Source: DASYQV01 sp036005125 (lineage in GTDB: Bacteria > Acidobacteriota > Vicinamibacteria > Vicinamibacterales > UBA2999). Taken from it: a DNA stretch of 19,217 nucleotides. A model generated the notes under the pieces. That model ran no database searches and had not been told where the DNA came from. It saw nothing but the letters and a program-made list of their open reading frames with translations. The stretch spans positions 1-19,217 of the forward strand of contig DASYQV010000140.1 of the NCBI GenBank assembly GCA_036005125.1, written 5' to 3'. Each line of letters starts with the position of its first letter. Position 1 is the stretch's first letter. Below, one piece after another: positions 7,004 through 13,109 of the stretch. The position numbers and the translations under genes were made by a program.

Positions 7004-7108
7004 AGGCTGCGGGCTTCAGGCCTAAACCGATCGGTTGCGAGTCGCGTACAAAAGAACGGGCCGCCGAAGCGGCCCTGAAGATTCTGCCCGCAGCCCGAAG
7101 CCCGCAGC
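7004..7108. repeat. Heptamer inverted-repeat element after the glycine-zipper gene (GGGCTTC family)
   Basis: Plus-strand units AGGCTGC and GGGCTTC start at 7004 and 7011. Complementary units GCCCGCA, GCCCGAA and GCCCGCA start at 7086, 7093 and 7100. The arms share a perfect 12-bp inverted match (GCTGCGGGCTTC at 7006-7017, GAAGCCCGCAGC at 7097-7108). In the sense direction of the glycine-zipper gene, the stop-proximal arm is the TTC arm. A UUCG-loop terminator lies between the arms. The heptamer is nearly the same as that of the element after metK. Confidence 0.72.
7050..7075 (-). terminator. Intrinsic terminator with UUCG tetraloop for the glycine-zipper gene
   Basis: In transcript sense, GGGCCGC (7069-7075) pairs perfectly with GCGGCCC (7058-7064) around a TTCG loop. 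A T-rich tail follows (GTTCTTTT). It lies about 47 nt past the stop codon at 7122, inside the loop of a larger heptamer inverted repeat. Confidence 0.72.
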
Positions 7109-7121
7109 AGACGGCTGCGTC

Positions 7122-8114
7122 TTACTTTTCCACCGTCACAGTGGCCGGCTTCTGCAGACGAACGGTCACCGGCGTCCCTGACGGCAGCGTCGCAGGGTTG
7201 CGACCACCCGCCATCACGGCTGCTGTCCCGGCACCTGCGCCGGCCGAGCCACCAATCACGGCGCCCTTCGCGCCGCCGAGAATGCCGCCAATGATCGCGC
7301 CGCCAATCGCACCGCCGCCGATTTTGGCCGCGCTCTCACCCGTCGGCGAATCGCCCTCACGAATGATCGTTTCCGTCTCAATCGGGACGCGCGTCCCGTC
7401 GGCAAGCACGATCGACGTGAACCGCACGCCCAGACGCGCGCGCTCCCGCAGCTTGCCGCCACGCTCGACGAGCGTGACCTCGCCCTGGGCTTTGGCGCCC
7501 GAAGGAATCGCGACGCGATCCCCGACCTTGACATCGCGGGTCACGCGGGCCACGACCGCGTCCTCGACCCGTGCACGCTCGCTCGTGACCGACGTTTCAA
7601 CCTGCAGTCCGATCACGGAATCAGACGCGATCAGCAGGTCTTCGAAGTGCGGTACGGGCGGCGGCGGCGGCAGGGCGGGAGCGGTTTCGATCGTTCGGAC
7701 CGGTTCGACCGGGGTCGTCGTCGCGGTGCGCGTTTCCGTCGGGATGTACGATGAGTCGCGGCTCGGCGCGGGGTCGGGTGACGAGGACCTGCGGTCTTCT
7801 ACCGTACGCTGCCGGCGCGGCTCGACGCGGCGTGGTTCCGGGCGCGAGCGCCGCTCGGTTGCCGGCGGCGCGGACGCTGCCGGCTGGGGCGCTGACACGG
7901 CGGGCGTTTCCGGTGCGGCAGCGGACGGGGTCGGTTCGCTGACAATCGCCTCCGACTGCTCCACGCCGGCCGTCGGCGCGGCAGAACCGACCGCGCTTGT
8001 CGGCTGGATCTCCGGCCGCGGTTCGCTACTCTGCTTCATCAGATATGCGCCGCCCGCCCCTGCCGTCAGGCACGCCGCTGCCAGAAACCCTGCTGCCGCC
8101 TTGCTGATTTCCAT
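7122..8114 (-). CDS. Membrane-anchored protein with C-terminal glycine-zipper segment
   Basis: Protein of 330 residues, function not recognised. The N-terminus has a hydrophobic segment (AAAGFLAAACLTAGAGGAYLM, about 6-26). It could be a signal anchor, or a weak lipobox around AAAC15. Next is a long low-complexity Pro/Ala/Ser/Arg linker (about 30-150). A folded region follows (LIASDSVIGLQVETSVTSERARVEDAVVARV, then VGDRVAIPSGAKAQGEVTLVERGGK, RARLGVRFTSIVLADGTRVPIETE). A glycine zipper at about 265-304 (repeats of IGG and GGA) may insert in or associate with a membrane. The last strand is LPSGTPVTVRLQKPATVTV. The phrasing of the core loosely recalls the beta-domain of VirB10/TrbI-like proteins, but no secretion genes are nearby. 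The start at 8114 has a GAGGAG site 10 nt upstream; the frame upstream to 8309 lacks signal-like sequence. Confidence 0.7.
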   Translation of the reverse strand: MEISKAAAGFLAAACLTAGAGGAYLMKQSSEPRPEIQPTSAVGSAAPTAGVEQSEAIVSEPTPSAAAPETPAVSAPQPAASAPPATERRSRPEPRRVEPRRQRTVEDRRSSSPDPAPSRDSSYIPTETRTATTTPVEPVRTIETAPALPPPPPVPHFEDLLIASDSVIGLQVETSVTSERARVEDAVVARVTRDVKVGDRVAIPSGAKAQGEVTLVERGGKLRERARLGVRFTSIVLADGTRVPIETETIIREGDSPTGESAAKIGGGAIGGAIIGGILGGAKGAVIGGSAGAGAGTAAVMAGGRNPATLPSGTPVTVRLQKPATVTVEK

Positions 8115-8397
8115 TCGAGTCAAGCTCCTCGCGGGAAAGGCAGAGCAAGGGCTATGCCTGGTACAGGACGCAGAAAGGGCCAGTTTTTCGCGATTTGGCC
8201 TCCGAACGGATGACCTCTTTCGCGGATTGACCGGCTCCGATCTGTCCCCGACATTGTGCACCCATGCTGCACTGAAGCCTTCTGGAACTCGACGAGCCGC
8301 GTGGTACATTCAGTGAATGAACGTCACGACCGGGCTTTCCTTGGCGGAAGGGGACGGCCTGGACGAGAATAGGGACGCGAACGTTGAGGCGATTCTC

Positions 8398-8898
8398 ATG
8401 ACCCTGCGGAGATGCGTTCTTGCTCTTGCGCTCCTGTGCCTGCCGGCGACGGCTCACGCGGTGACCGTCCGCGACATCATCGAGCTCACGAAGGCGGGGC
8501 TCTCTGACGAGATCATCACCGCGCTCATCGATGCCGATCGGACGATGTTCACCCTCGACGCCGACCAGATCGTCGAGTTGAAACGCGCGGGCGTCACGCC
8601 TGCCGTGCTCCTCAAGATGGTGCGCAGCCGTCGCGAGTTCGAACCGCCGGCCGCTACGCCAGCCGCATCGGAGCTGCCGCCGCCGATCACGCCAAACGAG
8701 CCGCAGCAGGTAGTCGTTATCGGCGCGCAGCCTTCGGAGCCGCCTCCGCCCGCCGTCATGGTTCCGTATTATGTGACCGTGCCGATCTGGGGTACACGAC
8801 CGCGGCACGTGCCGGCGTTGCCGCCGGCGCCCTTCATGCCAGGCGACGTGCGGGGCTTCGGCCGGTTCATCAACGACGGCTGGCGCGGTCCGAGATAA
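8398..8898 (+). CDS. Small secreted protein with internal helical repeat, function unknown
   Basis: Protein of 166 residues with a signal peptide (MTLRRCVLALALLCLPATAHA). The mature N-terminal part holds two copies of a helical motif, IIELTKAGLSDEIITALI and IVELKRAGVTPAVLLKMV, of the kind where a residue-kind or vector is followed by K-x-G-[LV]-[ST]. The C-terminal half is Pro-rich (PPAATPAASELPPPITP and onward), then VMVPYYVTVPIWG and a Gly/Arg tail. I recognise the pattern from secreted Acidobacteria proteins of unknown role but cannot name a function. The frame is open from an ATG at 8317. The start at 8398 is preferred because it begins the signal peptide and has GAGG 9-10 nt upstream. 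The gene is divergent from the glycine-zipper gene; the thiO gene follows after 106 nt. Confidence 0.7.
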   Translation: MTLRRCVLALALLCLPATAHAVTVRDIIELTKAGLSDEIITALIDADRTMFTLDADQIVELKRAGVTPAVLLKMVRSRREFEPPAATPAASELPPPITPNEPQQVVVIGAQPSEPPPPAVMVPYYVTVPIWGTRPRHVPALPPAPFMPGDVRGFGRFINDGWRGPR

Positions 8899-9004
8899 AC
8901 CGCCATCGAGACGCCTCGACCAATCGGACGTCAACGGGAAGTCTGAAGGCCTCCCGCCACGTTCCGATCCCGAAACTTCCGGACGTCTCTTCTACAATCA
9001 ATCC

Positions 9005-10102
9005 GTGGACATCATCGTCGTCGGCGCGGGCATCGTGGGCTGCGCCGTTGCGCACGCGCTCGCCTCCCGTGGCGCGCGCGTGCGTGTACTCGAGCGACGG
9101 CAGGTTGGTCAGGGCGCGACGCGCGCGTCGGCGGGCGTGCTGTGTCCTCACATCGAGGGCCACTCCGCGCCCCTGCGGCAACTCGGGGTCCGCAGTCTGT
9201 CGCTCTATGATGCGTTCGTGGATCGCGCGCGCACGGATTCCGGGCACGCGATCGAGTACCGGCGCGACGGTACCCTGGAAGTGGCGCTCACCGACGAAGA
9301 GGCGGGCAAGCTGCGCGTCGTGGCGGCGCAGCATGTCGCCGACGGTGTGGAGCACCGTTACCTCGACGCGGCCGACGCGCGGGACGCCGAGCCCGCCATC
9401 GCGGCGGAAGTCACCGCGGCCCTTCTGGTGCCTGCGCACGGGTACGTTGGCGCAGCGGGGCTGACACGCGCGCTGGCGGCGGCGGCCGTCCGTCATGGCA
9501 CCGAGATGATCACTGCCGACGTCGAGCGGATCGAGGCGACAGGACGAGGCGTTCGCGTCGTCGCAGGCGGTGGGCCGTTCGAGGCGGACGTTGCGGTCAT
9601 CGCCGCGGGGAGCTGGTCGGGTCAGATGACGGCCGCTGCGGCGCCGCGTGCGCCGATCAGGCCTGTGCGCGGTCAGCTGCTGCATCTCGCCTGTTCGGTG
9701 CCGCCCGCCGTGAAGCGCGTGATCTGGGGCCGCGCGTGTTACATCGTTCCGTGGCAGGACGAATCGCTGCTCGTCGGCGCCACCTCCGAGGATGTCGGCT
9801 TCGACGAGCGCGCGACCGTCGCCGGCGTGCGCGACCTCCTGGAGGCGGCGTGCGATCTGCTGCCCAGCGCCTGGCAGGCGCAGTTCCGGGAGGTGCGCGT
9901 CGGCCTCCGCCCCGCGACGCCCGACGAGCTTCCGATCATCGGCCGATCTTCGGCGACGCCTGCGATCGTGTACGCGACCGGCCACTATCGCAATGGCGTG
10001 CTGCTTGCCCCGCTCACGGCGTCCCTCGTTGCCGATCTCGTCCTCGACGGACGCGAGGAGCCCGAACTTGCGATCACGAATCCGGCGCGCTTCGGGCTAT
10101 AA
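9005..10102 (+). CDS. thiO: Glycine oxidase ThiO-type FAD-dependent amine oxidase
   Basis: FAD enzyme of the D-amino-acid oxidase/glycine oxidase family, 365 residues. ThiO oxidises glycine to iminoglycine (dehydroglycine) for the thiazole half of thiamine, giving H2O2; relatives oxidise sarcosine or D-amino acids. The N-terminal FAD fold shows IIVVGAGIVGCAVAHALASRG (G7, G9, G12) and LERRQVGQGATRASAGVLCP. The C-terminal half shows PVRGQLLHL, CYIVPW, LLVGATSEDVGFDERATVAGV, GLRPATPDELPIIG and the ThiO-type ending YATGHYRNGVLLAPLTA. The start is a GTG at 9005 that places the FAD motif correctly; no strong ribosome binding site is visible. No other thiamine genes are in the window, so a role in thiamine synthesis rests on family similarity only. 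A heptamer hairpin begins 4 nt after its stop. Confidence 0.88.
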   Translation: MDIIVVGAGIVGCAVAHALASRGARVRVLERRQVGQGATRASAGVLCPHIEGHSAPLRQLGVRSLSLYDAFVDRARTDSGHAIEYRRDGTLEVALTDEEAGKLRVVAAQHVADGVEHRYLDAADARDAEPAIAAEVTAALLVPAHGYVGAAGLTRALAAAAVRHGTEMITADVERIEATGRGVRVVAGGGPFEADVAVIAAGSWSGQMTAAAAPRAPIRPVRGQLLHLACSVPPAVKRVIWGRACYIVPWQDESLLVGATSEDVGFDERATVAGVRDLLEAACDLLPSAWQAQFREVRVGLRPATPDELPIIGRSSATPAIVYATGHYRNGVLLAPLTASLVADLVLDGREEPELAITNPARFGL

Positions 10103-10105
10103 GTC

Positions 10106-10187
10106 ATTCGTGATTCATGATTCGTGATTCGTGATTATCAGGAGAATCGCCGTCACAATCACGAATCACAAATCACGAATCGCGAAT
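10106..10187. repeat. Heptamer inverted repeat after thiO (ATTCGTG family), near-perfect long hairpin
   Basis: Four units (ATTCGTG, ATTCATG, ATTCGTG, ATTCGTG) start at 10106, 10113, 10120 and 10127. After a 20-nt loop (10137-10156) the complementary units AATCACG, AATCACA, AATCACG and AATCGCG start at 10157, 10164, 10171 and 10178. Arms 10106-10136 and 10157-10187 match at 28 of 31 positions as reverse complements. The element fills most of the 113-nt gap between thiO and the pterin dehydratase gene. No T-run follows. It is much richer in A/T than its surroundings. Confidence 0.9.
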
Positions 10188-10215
10188 CGGGATAGTCAGC
10201 GTATCATCAGCACCG

Positions 10216-10506
10216 ATGACGAGATTGACTGAAGAGCAGATCGCGGAGCACGTCACGGGACTCGAGGGATGGACTCGTGAGGGCAACGCGATCCGCAAGC
10301 AGTACACGTTCGCCGGATTCCCCGAGGCGGTCGGGTTCGTGAACCGTCTTGTACCCGAGGCGGAGCGCGCCGATCATCATCCGGACATCACCATCAACTA
10401 CCGGCGGGTGACGCTGTCCTACTCCACGCACAGCGAAGGCGGGCTGACGTTGAAGGACATCGACGGGGCGCGCATGGCCGATCGCGCCGCGCGCGAGAAG
10501 GCGTGA
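10216..10506 (+). CDS. 4a-hydroxytetrahydrobiopterin dehydratase (pterin-4a-carbinolamine dehydratase)
   Basis: Protein of 96 residues, the standard length for the PCD/DCoH family, which dehydrates 4a-hydroxytetrahydropterin so that the cofactor of aromatic amino acid hydroxylases can be recycled. The family motif is complete: ADHHPDI with H54, H55 and P56, then Y62, H72 in STHSEGGLT and D81. No phenylalanine hydroxylase is in the window. Free-standing PCD proteins are also found in bacteria that lack hydroxylases, where some take part in molybdopterin metabolism or bind regulators, so the physiological role here is open. Its stop overlaps the start of the MerR-type gene (GTGA), so the two are probably translated together. 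Confidence 0.93.
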   Translation: MTRLTEEQIAEHVTGLEGWTREGNAIRKQYTFAGFPEAVGFVNRLVPEAERADHHPDITINYRRVTLSYSTHSEGGLTLKDIDGARMADRAAREKA

Positions 10507-11012
10507 GGCTCAAGAGGTTCTACACCTCACGTGAGGTCACGCAGCTCACCGGCCTCACGGCGCGTCAGCTCCAATGGTGGGACCGGCGGCGGATCTTTCA
10601 ATCGGCAGTTTCGCCGCGGCGCACCGAGGCGGGCGGCTTCACGGAACGGCGCTACACCCCGATCGACGTGCTCGAGCTGCAGGTGCTCGCCGATCTGCGG
10701 CGCCAAGGCTTTCCGGTTTCGCGCCTTCGGCGCCTGCTGTCCACGCTGCGCGACGTGTTCGGCATCCGCCTGTTCGACGCAATCGGCGACGGAGGACCGC
10801 TGACGCTCCTGAGCGGCGGCAACAGGCTCTTCGCGCGCGCGGCCGATGGCCGAATCTTCAACATCGAGGATCCCGCGCAGCCGCTGCTGATGGTCGGGGA
10901 GGACCTGCCGCTGCGCGAGCTCACCGCCAGGCATCGGCGGCGCCGCGCCGGTCGGGCGCGAATCAGCGGATCGGGAAGATCTTCTCGAGGTCCTCGGCGG
11001 GCCGCGCGATAA
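10503..11012 (+). CDS. MerR-family transcriptional regulator
   Basis: Protein of 169 residues with an N-terminal winged-helix MerR domain at about 5-85: FYTSREVTQLTGLTARQLQWWDRRRIF (HTH), the wing GGFTERRYTPIDV, then the helix pair ELQVLADLRRQGFPVSRLRRLLSTL. The middle (about 97-135) is a short beta-rich segment (GPLTLLSGGNRLFARAADGRIFNIED) with no Cys or other obvious metal ligands, so it is not a classical metal sensor. The last ~25 residues are Arg/Gly/Ser-rich, and their 3' part is antisense to the end of the shell-protein gene, so the tail may be a run-on without function. The start is a GTG within a GTGA overlap with the pterin dehydratase gene. Likely targets are neighbouring genes, but no operator was identified. 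Confidence 0.85.
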   Translation: MRLKRFYTSREVTQLTGLTARQLQWWDRRRIFQSAVSPRRTEAGGFTERRYTPIDVLELQVLADLRRQGFPVSRLRRLLSTLRDVFGIRLFDAIGDGGPLTLLSGGNRLFARAADGRIFNIEDPAQPLLMVGEDLPLRELTARHRRRRAGRARISGSGRSSRGPRRAAR

Positions 11013-11253
11013 CGTGCACGCCGATCAGCTCGCCCACGCGTCGCGCCGCGGCGGCTCCGGCGTCGGTGGCCGCCTTTACCGAGCCTACGTCGCCGCGAAT
11101 GATCGCCGTGACGAGCCCGGCATCCACCTTCTGCCAGCTCACGAGCACGACATTGGCGGTCTTCAACATCGCGTCGGCGGCTTCAATCATGCCGACCAGC
11201 CCGCGGGTCTCGATCAGACCGAGGGCATCGCCGATATCAGCCTTGTCGGCCAT
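10963..11253 (-). CDS. Bacterial microcompartment shell protein, BMC-H (PduA/EutM/CcmK type)
   Basis: Single BMC-domain protein that should form the hexameric tiles of a protein organelle shell. The sequence DALGLIETRGLVGMIEAADAMLKTA, then LVTAIIRGDVGSVKAATDAGAAAARRVGELIGVHVIARP, is close to PduA along its whole length. The pore loop reads K-V-D-A-G where PduA has K-I-G-S-G, so an acidic residue and Ala replace the Gly-Ser that line the PduA pore. I place the start at 11253 (MADKADIGDALG) because it fits the family N-terminus best. ATGs at 11262 and 11271 are also in frame, the last inside the 39-bp tandem array, and none has a clear ribosome binding site. Its 3' end overlaps the convergent MerR-type gene by 50 bp. 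No other shell protein is in the window. Confidence 0.92.
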   Translation of the reverse strand: MADKADIGDALGLIETRGLVGMIEAADAMLKTANVVLVSWQKVDAGLVTAIIRGDVGSVKAATDAGAAAARRVGELIGVHVIARPAEDLEKIFPIR

Positions 11254-11265
11254 CTTTGTCATGGT

Positions 11266-11449
11266 AGGCATCAGGCATCAGGAATCAGGAATCAGGGCTG
11301 TCTCAGGCATCAGGGATCAGGCATCAGGAATCAGGGCTGTCTCAGGCATCAGGGATCAGGCATCAGGGATCAGGGCTGTCTCAGGCATCAGGGATCAGGC
11401 ATCAGGGATCAGGGCTGTCTCAGGCATCAGGGATCAGGCATCAGGGACT
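11266..11449. repeat. 39-bp tandem array built from heptamers (AGGSATC family)
   Basis: Unit: five heptamers (AGGCATC, AGGGATC, AGGCATC, AGGRATC, AGGGCTG) plus TCTC, 39 bp. The string GGCTGTCTC recurs at 11296, 11335, 11374 and 11413, exactly 39 apart. A partial unit lies at each end, about 4.7 copies in all. Only the fourth heptamer varies between copies (AGGAATC or AGGGATC). The last heptamer (11443-11449) runs into the stop codon of the D-threonine aldolase-like gene, and the first lies over a possible shell-protein start codon. All units point the same way, and there is no inverted partner arm. There are no unique spacers, so it is not a CRISPR array. Confidence 0.95.
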
Positions 11450-12578
11450 ACCACGTTCGCCCTCGCGCCGCCACCGGCAGCCGCTCGAGCACGCGCGTGC
11501 CATCCACCAGCACGACCTCGTCCACCAGGTTCGACACCACGCACGAATGGTTCGGAAGAATGCGCACCCGATCGCCAGGATCGGGACGCCTCGTCGCGCT
11601 CATGACGCGAACCGTCGCATGTTCCTCCGACAGGCGCTCGATGTGCAAGCCCTCATCGATTTCGGACCCGGTTTCGACGTCGCGGAACACCAGGCCGTAT
11701 CCGGCCTTCGGATCGCCCCGCATCAGATCGGTGCTGAGCGTCTTGCTGCCGCTGTCGACGATCACGCGATCCTGGTGGCGGCTGACGACCGACGCGAGCA
11801 CCGTGAGCGCGCAGTCCCCGAGCGTCGCGGCGCCCAGCGCGACCTGCGTCCGATCGAAGTAGACGTAGTTGCCGGGCCGCAGCTCGGTCAGTCCGGCGGC
11901 CGTGAGATTGAAACGCGCCGTCGGCGTGGCGCCGACGCTGATTTCCTCGATCGTCGCACCCTGGCTGCGGGCGCACGCCGCAACCTGCTGCAGCAGGCGC
12001 GCTTCCTCGGCCGCGATTGATGCCAGTTCCTCCTCGGAGCGCGCCTGATATCCGTGGCCGGCGTGGCTAAGGACCCCTTTCAGGCGGAGCGCCGGAAGCG
12101 ATCCGACGGCCGCCACCATCCTGCCGGCGTCCGGTGAATCCGGGTCGATCCCGCATCGATGAAAACCCACATCAACCTTCACCAGGACGTCGAGTGTCCG
12201 GCCGGCGGCGCACATCGCCGCGGACCAGGCCTGCGCCACGGTCAGATCGTCGACAACGATCGAGATTCGCGCTCGATCGAGGAGCCGCACAACGCGATCG
12301 GCATTCGAGGGTTGAATGGGGTAGGGCAGTCGGAGATCGTCGATCCCCGCGTCGGCAAAGACCTCCGCTTCGGCCAGCTTTGCGCAGCAGACGCCGACCG
12401 CGCCTGCCTCGAGCTGCCACCGCGCGATCACCGGGCTCTTGTGCGTCTTGGCGTGCGGCCGCAGACGGAGCCCGTGGGCAGAGGCCGAGGCCTGCATCCG
12501 CGAGATGTTGGCATTCACTCGAGCGACGTCGACGAGCACCGCCGGCGTGCGGAGGTCGGCAATGGTCCGGGGCGTCAC
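11448..12578 (-). CDS. Zn/PLP alanine-racemase-fold enzyme, D-threonine aldolase / D-serine dehydratase (DSD1) type
   Basis: Fold-type III PLP enzyme of 376 residues. It begins DLRTPAVLVDVARVNANISRMQ and has the Schiff-base lysine K44 in RPHAKTHK, as in low-specificity D-threonine aldolase. The barrel shows VLVKVDVGFHRCGI and LSHAGHGY. The C-terminal beta domain ends with PNHSCVV, where H344 and C346 are the expected zinc ligands of D-threonine aldolase and DSD1-type D-serine dehydratase. The first activity gives glycine plus an aldehyde (acetaldehyde from D-threonine); the second gives pyruvate and ammonia. The two cannot be separated by these motifs. The start is taken as the GTG at 12578, in a 4-bp GTGA overlap with the DinB gene stop, rather than the ATG at 12635 inside that gene. 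It is the third gene of a coupled run. Confidence 0.87.
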   Translation of the reverse strand: MTPRTIADLRTPAVLVDVARVNANISRMQASASAHGLRLRPHAKTHKSPVIARWQLEAGAVGVCCAKLAEAEVFADAGIDDLRLPYPIQPSNADRVVRLLDRARISIVVDDLTVAQAWSAAMCAAGRTLDVLVKVDVGFHRCGIDPDSPDAGRMVAAVGSLPALRLKGVLSHAGHGYQARSEEELASIAAEEARLLQQVAACARSQGATIEEISVGATPTARFNLTAAGLTELRPGNYVYFDRTQVALGAATLGDCALTVLASVVSRHQDRVIVDSGSKTLSTDLMRGDPKAGYGLVFRDVETGSEIDEGLHIERLSEEHATVRVMSATRRPDPGDRVRILPNHSCVVSNLVDEVVLVDGTRVLERLPVAARGRTW

Positions 12579-13105
12579 CAGTTCTCGCGCTCGCGCAGCC
12601 TCGTGACGTGCGCCACGTGATGGCGGCTGTGCCAACCGTAAAGTTGAAGGTGCTCGTCGATCGTCAGCGGACCAATCTCCGGATGGTTGAACGGTCGCGT
12701 GAAATCATCAGGCCGGAGCGAGCGCCACAACGTGGTCCAGCGCTCGTGAACCGCGTCGAGCAGCGCCAGCGATGGGGCAATGGGCAGACGGCTGTCCGGC
12801 AGCGTCGCCCATCGGTCCTGCTCGTACGGCTTGATTGTGGGATTGTCTTCGGTGAGCGCCAGCTTGAGCCGGATGTAGCCGTTCATGTGGCTGTCGGCGA
12901 CGTGGTGGACGAGCTGCCGCACGGTCCAGCCGCCGGCGCGGTACGGCGTGTCGAGCTGCGCGTCGCTGAGGCCCGCGACGGCCTCGCGCATCTTCGCAGG
13001 GCATATTGCGATGGCCTCGATCGCGGCGGATCGCATCTGCGGCGTGATCGGCGCCCGGGGATCGTGGCGTCCGATCGGGTAGCTGAGATCGGCAGTGACA
13101 GTCAT
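12575..13105 (-). CDS. DinB/YfiT-family putative metal-dependent hydrolase
   Basis: Protein of 176 residues of the DinB superfamily, YfiT/BstA branch: four-helix-bundle proteins with a three-histidine metal site. Some relatives are thiol S-transferases (bacillithiol in Firmicutes). Characteristic pieces are SYPIGRHDP at the N-terminus, AGGWTVRQLVHHVADSHMNGYIRLKLALTEDNPTIKPYEQDRWA (about 57-100, with H67 and H68) and LYGWHSRHHVAHVTRLRE (about 155-172, with H159, H163 and H166). It starts 4 nt after the stop of the upstream gene and its stop overlaps the start of the next, so it is translated within a three-gene unit. The true substrate is unknown; this phylum is not known to make bacillithiol, so another thiol or substrate should be considered. 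Confidence 0.87.
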   Translation of the reverse strand: MTVTADLSYPIGRHDPRAPITPQMRSAAIEAIAICPAKMREAVAGLSDAQLDTPYRAGGWTVRQLVHHVADSHMNGYIRLKLALTEDNPTIKPYEQDRWATLPDSRLPIAPSLALLDAVHERWTTLWRSLRPDDFTRPFNHPEIGPLTIDEHLQLYGWHSRHHVAHVTRLRERENW

Positions 13106-13109
13106 CGCT

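Noticed and set aside
8282..8310. CTGGAA-17 nt-TACATT as a promoter for the small secreted protein gene
   Set aside because: Only about half the positions agree with the consensus boxes. Matches of this quality are expected by chance.
9005..10506. thiO and pterin dehydratase genes as parts of a thiamine or phenylalanine pathway operon
   Set aside because: No other thi gene and no aromatic amino acid hydroxylase gene is present. A 113-nt gap with a long hairpin separates the two genes.
11266..11449. CRISPR array
   Set aside because: The repeats are directly adjacent with only small fixed differences. There are no unique spacers of 25-40 nt and no cas genes.
11014..11862. Plus-strand frames that translate the 39-bp array into 13-residue repeats (SGIRDQ type)
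   Set aside because: The unit is divisible by three, so any frame repeats. The flanking parts are antisense to the shell and D-threonine aldolase-like genes and look non-coding.
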